Below the pieces are notes generated by a model. It searched no databases, was not told where the DNA came from, and saw only the letters and a list, made by a program, of their open reading frames with translations. Positions 8,097-12,321 of a stretch of 12,321 nt of DNA are shown in pieces. Both the position numbers and the translations under genes were made by a program. Each line of letters starts with the position of its first letter. Position 1 is the stretch's first letter. The DNA is from Planctomycetota bacterium. GTDB taxonomy: Bacteria > Planctomycetota > Planctomycetia > Pirellulales > Pirellulaceae. The stretch covers positions 1 to 12,321 of the forward strand of contig JAJSAJ010000798.1 in NCBI GenBank assembly GCA_024274855.1, given 5' to 3'.

Positions 8097-8551
8097 CTGG
8101 GGCTTTGGAGCTCGCGGATCGGCACCTTCCCGCAGCCCGGCCCCCCCCGGATTCTGCGCCAATTCAGTCTATTCGGTTTCCCTTATCTGTTGGCCACCTT
8201 CGTGTACCCAAAAATTGCAAGACACCGCATGTCGGACTCGCTTTCCCTGCTCCTGCCCCTGTCGATCCCAGCAACTCGGGAGGCGCAACACCCCAACAGG
8301 GAACATGCTGAGAAACTGCCTCCGCCTGCCCCTACTACAATTAACACCCCACCAGATAGACTATTACGCAAAGCGCATCCGGGAAAGACCGCAGGCAGTC
8401 ATGATAGGTGGCAAGCGAGGTTTGGCCAAAGCCCCACTATAAGACTTTGCCGCTTGGCAACGTGGGGGGGGAGCGGGAATGACGCGAACCGGCGTCTTTT
8501 CCAAATGCGGGCGAGTCGGGGGCACGTGCTACTGGGACCTCCTTTGCCATC

Positions 8552-9352
8552 CTATACGATTCGGCCTGTCGACGGTTCGACATAATGCGTCTCGCCACAG
8601 CCATAGATGGCACACTTGCCATTGTACTCCCAGCAGTCTCGATGGTGCGGAGTTTGGCAGCGTCGGCAGACCACCATTGTGCCAACGATCACCTCGCCAC
8701 AAACCTGGCACTCGGGGTCTTCAAGTACCTGAGCCTGACCATCGTTCAGGAAATCAATACCTTCGGCGCGGGTCAACATTGCCTGATCATAAAGTTCCAG
8801 GGCCAATCGCGTAAGTTCGTCCAGATCGTTGGTATGTCGGAGGCCGACCGGCTTTTGGACGGTCATCGTACCCGCGTGAACCGTAAGTCGCAGGCCCCAT
8901 TGGCGGGGACTTTCGCATAATCTGGCTAGTTGCCAGCAGACACCGTCGCTAAGCCAGGTCAGGGCGATCTGTTCGGGTTGGCCATGCGCGACAAAATGCC
9001 GATTGAATTCATTGTTCTTAACTGGCAGAACAGGGAGTTCTGCCGAGGGCGCCAGATTCCTTCCAGCAGAAATCGACTGGACATCCAGATCCAATTCCCG
9101 GTCGGGCCAGTCCATGAGAACATCGGTAGTCAACCTGCCATGACGAAACGCAGCCGCACGAATCACAACGGTTGTTTCGCCATATCGGAATCGGGTTGTC
9201 GGGGTGCGTCGAACGCCCTGGACGTGAAACGTGCCGCTGCGTCGAGTAGCCAGCTCTCGCAGTCCACGGCGAGTCCGGGTCGGTGATGTTCCGACTCGGT
9301 TGATCACATAGAGAAGGACCAAAACGATCACAAGGGTTGAGAGGCATTCCAC
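8552..9352 (-). CDS. Membrane-anchored prokaryotic RING-like finger protein (putative E3/adaptor)
   Basis: A 266-residue protein and probable ligase or adaptor of the ubiquitin-like pathway encoded upstream. Residues 3-18 are a single hydrophobic helix followed by Arg19, 27, 29 and 30, predicting an N-terminal anchor with a cytosolic body. The middle (about 50-195) is a mixed domain I do not recognise, with FNRHFVAHG, LRLTVHAGTMTVQKP and LALELYDQAM. The C-terminus is a treble-clef finger: Cys215, 218, 229, 232, His236/237, Cys240, 247 and 252, with the CxxC...CxxCxxxHHxxCW...C...GC pattern of prokaryotic RING fingers found in planctomycete E1/E2/JAB neighbourhoods. Spacing differs from a textbook cross-brace RING. 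The start is GTG at 9352, the only start codon between the upstream stop and the membrane helix, 17 bp after the E2 gene. It is the last gene of the operon. Ligase activity is inferred. Confidence 0.85.
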   Translation of the reverse strand: MECLSTLVIVLVLLYVINRVGTSPTRTRRGLRELATRRSGTFHVQGVRRTPTTRFRYGETTVVIRAAAFRHGRLTTDVLMDWPDRELDLDVQSISAGRNLAPSAELPVLPVKNNEFNRHFVAHGQPEQIALTWLSDGVCWQLARLCESPRQWGLRLTVHAGTMTVQKPVGLRHTNDLDELTRLALELYDQAMLTRAEGIDFLNDGQAQVLEDPECQVCGEVIVGTMVVCRRCQTPHHRDCWEYNGKCAIYGCGETHYVEPSTGRIV

Positions 9353-9369
9353 GGTAGGGGCATCCCGGG

Positions 9370-10038
9370 TTATTCATCACCAATGTAGAAAATGTCTTCG
9401 TCGTCGTCCGGACGGCGTCGCGGCGTGGGGGGAGGTGTTGGCGTATCCTCGCCGATGTAAAACACGTCTTCCCGCTGCGGGTCCGTCGACAATTCAATCC
9501 GCCCGTCTTGCTGCCGCCGATACGAAACGATGTTCTGTTGGGGAGTGACGGGCCCCGACCGCAAGACGCGACGATCGACAGGGACCTCCCATTGCTTCTG
9601 GGTCTCAAACCAACCTTTCGCCTGATAGTTCGTTGCATTGTCCAAGTTCATATAGGCCAGTCTGGCCACATCCCACAATCGCTCGCAGATCGCATCGAGC
9701 GACACCGGGTCTTCCCATAAGACGCCAACGTCATGAAGTCGGATGAACCCGCTGAACGAGACGTTCGGATGGAAAATCGGCGTCAACCAGCGAACATCCG
9801 GCGGAACATCCGGATAGGCGTACGGCAGCCGGAGCTCGACACGGTGCGTCTCGATCAACTTCACTTCCGTTTGGGATGCGTTGGTGCTAAGGAGTCCCTT
9901 TCCATGGAAGATCAATGTAAACCGTTCGGGTGGATCTCCCGACCCAGGTTTGATCGACAGTATGGAGCTCGCTTGCTCCAAGGTTTGTAGACGTTTCCAT
10001 TCATCTCGTAGTCGTATTCGTCGTTGCTCCAAAGACAT
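9370..10038 (-). CDS. E2/UBC-fold ubiquitin-conjugating-like protein lacking the canonical cysteine
   Basis: A 222-residue UBC-fold protein. Numbering is from the ATG at 10038, chosen because ggaaggaag lies 6 nt upstream; a TTG two codons earlier is unlikely. The core shows an N-terminal helix (RRIRLRDEWKRL), the sheet ending RVELRLPYAYPDVPPDV, then IFHPNV with the HPN at 90-92. In eukaryotic E2s the active cysteine lies 8 residues after this Asn and 8 before a conserved Trp. Here that register holds exactly, but position 100 is Arg (codon CGA, 9739-9741), with Trp108 in place. The only cysteine is Cys118 in AICERLWDV. The acidic tail carries two copies of a [VI]FYIG motif (190-198 and 213-222) separated by a Pro/Arg linker. 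It may be a UEV-like non-catalytic subunit or use Cys118. It is encoded between the JAMM and RING genes. Confidence 0.88.
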   Translation of the reverse strand: MSLEQRRIRLRDEWKRLQTLEQASSILSIKPGSGDPPERFTLIFHGKGLLSTNASQTEVKLIETHRVELRLPYAYPDVPPDVRWLTPIFHPNVSFSGFIRLHDVGVLWEDPVSLDAICERLWDVARLAYMNLDNATNYQAKGWFETQKQWEVPVDRRVLRSGPVTPQQNIVSYRRQQDGRIELSTDPQREDVFYIGEDTPTPPPTPRRRPDDDEDIFYIGDE

Positions 10039-10044
10039 GGTCAA

Positions 10045-10053
10045 CTTCCTTCC
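10045..10053 (-). promoter_or_regulatory. Ribosome binding site of the E2-like gene
   Basis: Minus-strand ggaaggaag lies 6 nt before the ATG at 10038, selecting this start over the TTG at 10044. Confidence 0.7.
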
Positions 10054-10074
10054 GCGAATCTGTCCGCCCGGTTA

Positions 10075-11412
10075 TCATTCGCCATCGCCCCTATCCTCCG
10101 ATTCCGTGGTCTGTGTTGAGGGGCCGTGGGGCAAATAGACGAGGGCGGAGGCGACGAGCCCCAGCACGACGGCCAACCCCGCGCCAACATACCACCGCCA
10201 ACTCCAGATCCAGGTTCCAAAGGCCTCAGCCGGTTCATTCTTGGCATCCACATCTTTACTCTTGGGCTCCGGTGTTTTGGTTGCCTTTGGAGCAAGTTCG
10301 GCCAAGCTGTCTCGGTAGGCTGCATTTTCACGTGTCAGGCGAGCAACGGTAGCTTGCGTCTGCTCCAGTTTTCTTTCGAGCGTTTGGCGTTCGACATCGG
10401 TCGCGTGGGATGTCTGCTTCAGTTGATCGACGCGAGCCAGTAATCCAACATTGGCCGATCGTAACGCTTGATTTTCGCGACGCTGCTGTTGGAGTGTTTT
10501 TACGACGCCATCCGGCGCCACATCGAGTTGGCCAATGATTTGGTCCAGCATCTGCTGCTGTTGCGCCAGGTGATCCGGCGCCGAAGCTGTAGCGGGTCCT
10601 GCGGTTGCCGTGGACTGGGGCTCGCGTCCCAACATCCGCCACGCGATCAGGGCCACCAGCAGAAACTGAATCGCCAACATTCCCAACACGGCAACGCCCA
10701 GCCAACCGGCCTGAGGCTCAACAATGTGAACCACCGAATCCGGACTGCGGCCCGGCGTGCTACCAAAGCGAGAATCGGGTGCCATCTTGATACCACTTTC
10801 CAATTGATCCGCAACGAGCTCGATTTCTGTTTGTCGGAAGCGGGATCCGATCAGGTAAAAGCCGCTGGTACGCGTCAGAGGACGCTCCGACCGGTCCGTC
10901 CACTGAAAGAACCCACGATCCGACCGGCACGGATCTATCACCAAAGCCAGATCGAGTGGTTGACGGAAAAAATTCTCACATATAAACGTATCCATTCCGG
11001 ACAGAAACACACCCCAACTTGGATGCGTATGATACCAACCGACCATCTGCAAATCGTCCGGAAACTGTTCGCGTTGACGCGTGATCTGGCTCCAGGTGTC
11101 GTGCGTGAACTTGAAACTTCCTCGCGTTGCTTCGTAATGCTCGGCCCGCAAACTATCTGAAATGACAACGAATGGGTTCGCCTGTTCGTCGACAAATTGG
11201 CCGCCAAGCAGCACGCCCCCCAATTCGACGTTCGTATTGGAAGCGGCATGCATCTCCAATTCGCACAGTACGTCGATGTCGATGTAGATAGCCAGATCCT
11301 GCTCGTTGGGCGAACCACACGGGACAACGGCAAAATGCCGGTTCTGGTCGGGCCGCGCAGCTTGCCGCAACTCAGGCTGCTCCAGTTCTCCGAATTGGAT
11401 TTCGTTGTACAT
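10075..11412 (-). CDS. Membrane-bound JAMM/JAB (MPN) metalloprotease, putative deconjugase
   Basis: Predicted zinc isopeptidase that would process or remove a ubiquitin-like modifier. In the 445-residue product the JAB domain spans about 38-200 with a complete JAMM set: Glu63 (NVELGGVLLGG), His128 and His130 (GWYHTHP), Ser138 and Asp141 (LSGMD). The stretch GWYHTHPSWGVFLSGMD closely resembles the proteasomal Rpn11 type. A first transmembrane helix lies at about 236-260, then an alanine/proline-rich spacer, a Gln/Arg-rich coiled coil at about 282-372, a charged linker, and a second helix at about 405-427 with a short acidic tail. If both helices span, the coiled coil would be outside and the protease cytosolic. 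The ATG at 11412, 4 bp after the E1 stop, is preferred to an in-frame start at 11490 inside the E1 gene, because a tight junction fits the operon. It precedes the E2 gene by 36 bp. Confidence 0.92.
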   Translation of the reverse strand: MYNEIQFGELEQPELRQAARPDQNRHFAVVPCGSPNEQDLAIYIDIDVLCELEMHAASNTNVELGGVLLGGQFVDEQANPFVVISDSLRAEHYEATRGSFKFTHDTWSQITRQREQFPDDLQMVGWYHTHPSWGVFLSGMDTFICENFFRQPLDLALVIDPCRSDRGFFQWTDRSERPLTRTSGFYLIGSRFRQTEIELVADQLESGIKMAPDSRFGSTPGRSPDSVVHIVEPQAGWLGVAVLGMLAIQFLLVALIAWRMLGREPQSTATAGPATASAPDHLAQQQQMLDQIIGQLDVAPDGVVKTLQQQRRENQALRSANVGLLARVDQLKQTSHATDVERQTLERKLEQTQATVARLTRENAAYRDSLAELAPKATKTPEPKSKDVDAKNEPAEAFGTWIWSWRWYVGAGLAVVLGLVASALVYLPHGPSTQTTESEDRGDGE

Positions 11413-11416
11413 CAGG

Positions 11417-12321
11417 TTACTCGTTGGATCGTTTTGGATCCGCCGGATCGGTGGTCGCAATCTGGGATTCGGGCTGACCGTACACGGCATCCATTGTTGT
11501 CAGTTTGTCGTCGGTGAGCACGACGTAGTATAGCGTGCCGTCGCACAGGACGCGTGCAATATCGTAGGGGGGCAGACCGAGCCTGGCTAGTTTTTCGTCC
11601 GCAAGGGGTGTTCCTTCATCGATCTGGTGTGTCTTGTTGGGGCGGGCCGCTTCTCCGCAGCGGGGACAGACCGCGTCGTTTGCCGCTACCAGTAATGCCG
11701 GTTTCATTATCGGCCGACTTGTCCCACACGGCGAACACTCGATCGAAAGAACCAGATCACGATCCAACTGGAGCTGGGCAGGTGCATCGGAAAGAGAGAC
11801 CGCTGTTCGGACCATGTGAAACAGGTCGGTCGCCGTATCACGCGCCGCGCTCACGGGCAATTCCAACAGTTCGCCATAAACCTCATGGCTCAGACAGTCA
11901 TCGCGCCGTTGAAATGCCGTGCGATAAAAACGATTCGCAACGCCGTTGTAGATCATGGCCTCGCCGGCGACAACGGGCAATCCATGGATCAACTTCAACG
12001 CTTCCTGTGTCTGCAAGCCACCAATCATGGACGATATCGTTGGCGAAGTCGGCACCTTGCCTGCCTGCAAATCCTCCTTCGGAAGTAAGGGGCAACTGTA
12101 CCTCAGATTGATCAAGCGATAATCGTTTTCGGTCATGCCACACTCATAACAGGCGCTATCGGGCGGCACGAACACTTTCACGACACCATTGATCTCCTGG
12201 ATACCGCCATCAATCCATGGTGTTCCGACCTTCCAGCAACATCGATTGACCCAAAGACGCGCCTCGCGATTATCGAGACAACCAATGACCACATCCATGT
12301 CGCGAAACAAGCCGAGCCCGA
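11417..12321 (-). CDS. E1-like (ThiF/MoeB/UBA-type) ubiquitin-like activating enzyme, N-terminus missing
   Basis: Activates a ubiquitin-like protein by adenylation and thioester formation. The gene runs off the window, so the GxGxxG nucleotide loop is not seen and the TTG at 12310 is not a real start. Visible E1 features in order: DVVIGCLDNREARLWVN of the Rossmann fold, IDGGIQEINGVVKVFVPP, the CxxC ACYECG (12142-12151), and YSCPLL, whose Cys (12092-12094) is the likely thioester site. PTISSMIGGLQTQEALKLI then matches the helix after the catalytic loop in MoeB/UBA3-type enzymes. The C-terminal half adds a zinc-ribbon-like pair, ECSPCG...CPRCG (about 11657-11737), then an extension with LGLPPYDIARV and YYVVLTDDK of unknown role. 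It ends in TAA at 11417-11419, 4 bp before the JAMM gene. It is the first visible gene of the operon; a modifier gene upstream is possible. Confidence 0.9.
   Translation of the reverse strand, partial: GLGLFRDMDVVIGCLDNREARLWVNRCCWKVGTPWIDGGIQEINGVVKVFVPPDSACYECGMTENDYRLINLRYSCPLLPKEDLQAGKVPTSPTISSMIGGLQTQEALKLIHGLPVVAGEAMIYNGVANRFYRTAFQRRDDCLSHEVYGELLELPVSAARDTATDLFHMVRTAVSLSDAPAQLQLDRDLVLSIECSPCGTSRPIMKPALLVAANDAVCPRCGEAARPNKTHQIDEGTPLADEKLARLGLPPYDIARVLCDGTLYYVVLTDDKLTTMDAVYGQPESQIATTDPADPKRSNE

Larger units (their letters stand above)
7784..8551. other. Gene-free stretch between the RING gene and the adenosyltransferase gene
   Basis: About 770 bp with no supported gene. It holds a hairpin element at 7934-8011, a diverged copy of the 68-bp repeat at 8029-8096, and homopolymer runs (eight C near 8142, eight G near 8464). 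Two small stem-loops, ttgcc-gctt-ggcaa at 8447-8460 and gacgc...gcgtc at 8481-8496, lie just past the RING stop codon. Neither is followed by a T-run on the minus strand, so no terminator for the four-gene operon can be claimed. Confidence 0.6.

Noticed and set aside
8183..8371. Small minus-strand frame of 62 codons rich in Gly (LSGGVLIVVGAGGG) as a possible Ubl
   Set aside because: No beta-grasp pattern, no C-terminal Gly-Gly, and it lies downstream of the operon in repeat-rich DNA with no ribosome binding site.
8481..8500. Stem gacgc...gcgtc followed by tttt as an intrinsic terminator
   Set aside because: The T-run is on the plus strand, but the neighbouring operon is on the minus strand. 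The stem is only 5 bp.
1..12321. tRNA, rRNA or CRISPR array
   Set aside because: No cloverleaf, rRNA signature or regularly spaced repeat-spacer pattern was seen on either strand.

Overview
The window reads as chromosome from a planctomycete-like bacterium. The reasons are the combination of an RHS-repeat remnant of the type common in Planctomycetota, a eukaryote-like E1/E2/JAMM/RING cassette, mixed ATG/GTG/TTG starts, and moderately GC-rich DNA peppered with short palindromic repeats. The genus cannot be named from this alone. Every convincing gene lies on the minus strand, so transcription runs from high to low coordinates.

Layout from the right edge (upstream) to the left. (1) 12321-8552 holds a tight four-gene operon: an E1/ThiF-type activating enzyme cut by the window edge, a membrane-bound JAMM (JAB/MPN) deconjugase with two transmembrane helices around a coiled coil, an E2/UBC-fold protein, and a membrane-anchored protein ending in a RING-like zinc finger. 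This is most of a bacterial ubiquitin-like conjugation pathway. The ubiquitin-like modifier itself is not visible and, if it exists, probably lies just upstream of the window. The E2 aligns well to the UBC core, but the canonical catalytic cysteine is an arginine. (2) 8551-7784 is a gene-free stretch with a MITE/REPIN-like hairpin and one copy of a roughly 68-bp dispersed repeat. (3) 7783-7229 is a PduO-type cobalamin adenosyltransferase. (4) 7228-6670 is intergenic, with a second copy of the 68-bp repeat and small palindromes in the amt leader. (5) 6669-2026 is a nitrogen-control cluster: ammonium transporter (amt), PII protein (glnK) and PII uridylyltransferase/uridylyl-removing enzyme (glnD). 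A third repeat copy sits across the glnK-glnD junction and supplies the annotated glnD start codon. (6) 1895-331 is the decayed 3' end of an RHS-repeat gene. Its last 457 codons, including a long variable C-terminal module, are still open. (7) 330-1 has no gene but holds a pair of near-identical hairpin-forming direct repeats.

How the genes work together. Amt imports ammonium and is gated by GlnK. GlnK is uridylylated or de-uridylylated at Tyr51 by GlnD according to glutamine, so transporter, sensor and modifier are encoded together. In the ubiquitin-like cassette, E1 would adenylate and thioesterify a modifier, the UBC-fold protein would carry or position it, the RING-like protein would act as ligase or adaptor at the membrane, and the JAMM protein would process or remove it at the membrane. 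The adenosyltransferase looks like an unrelated housekeeping gene.
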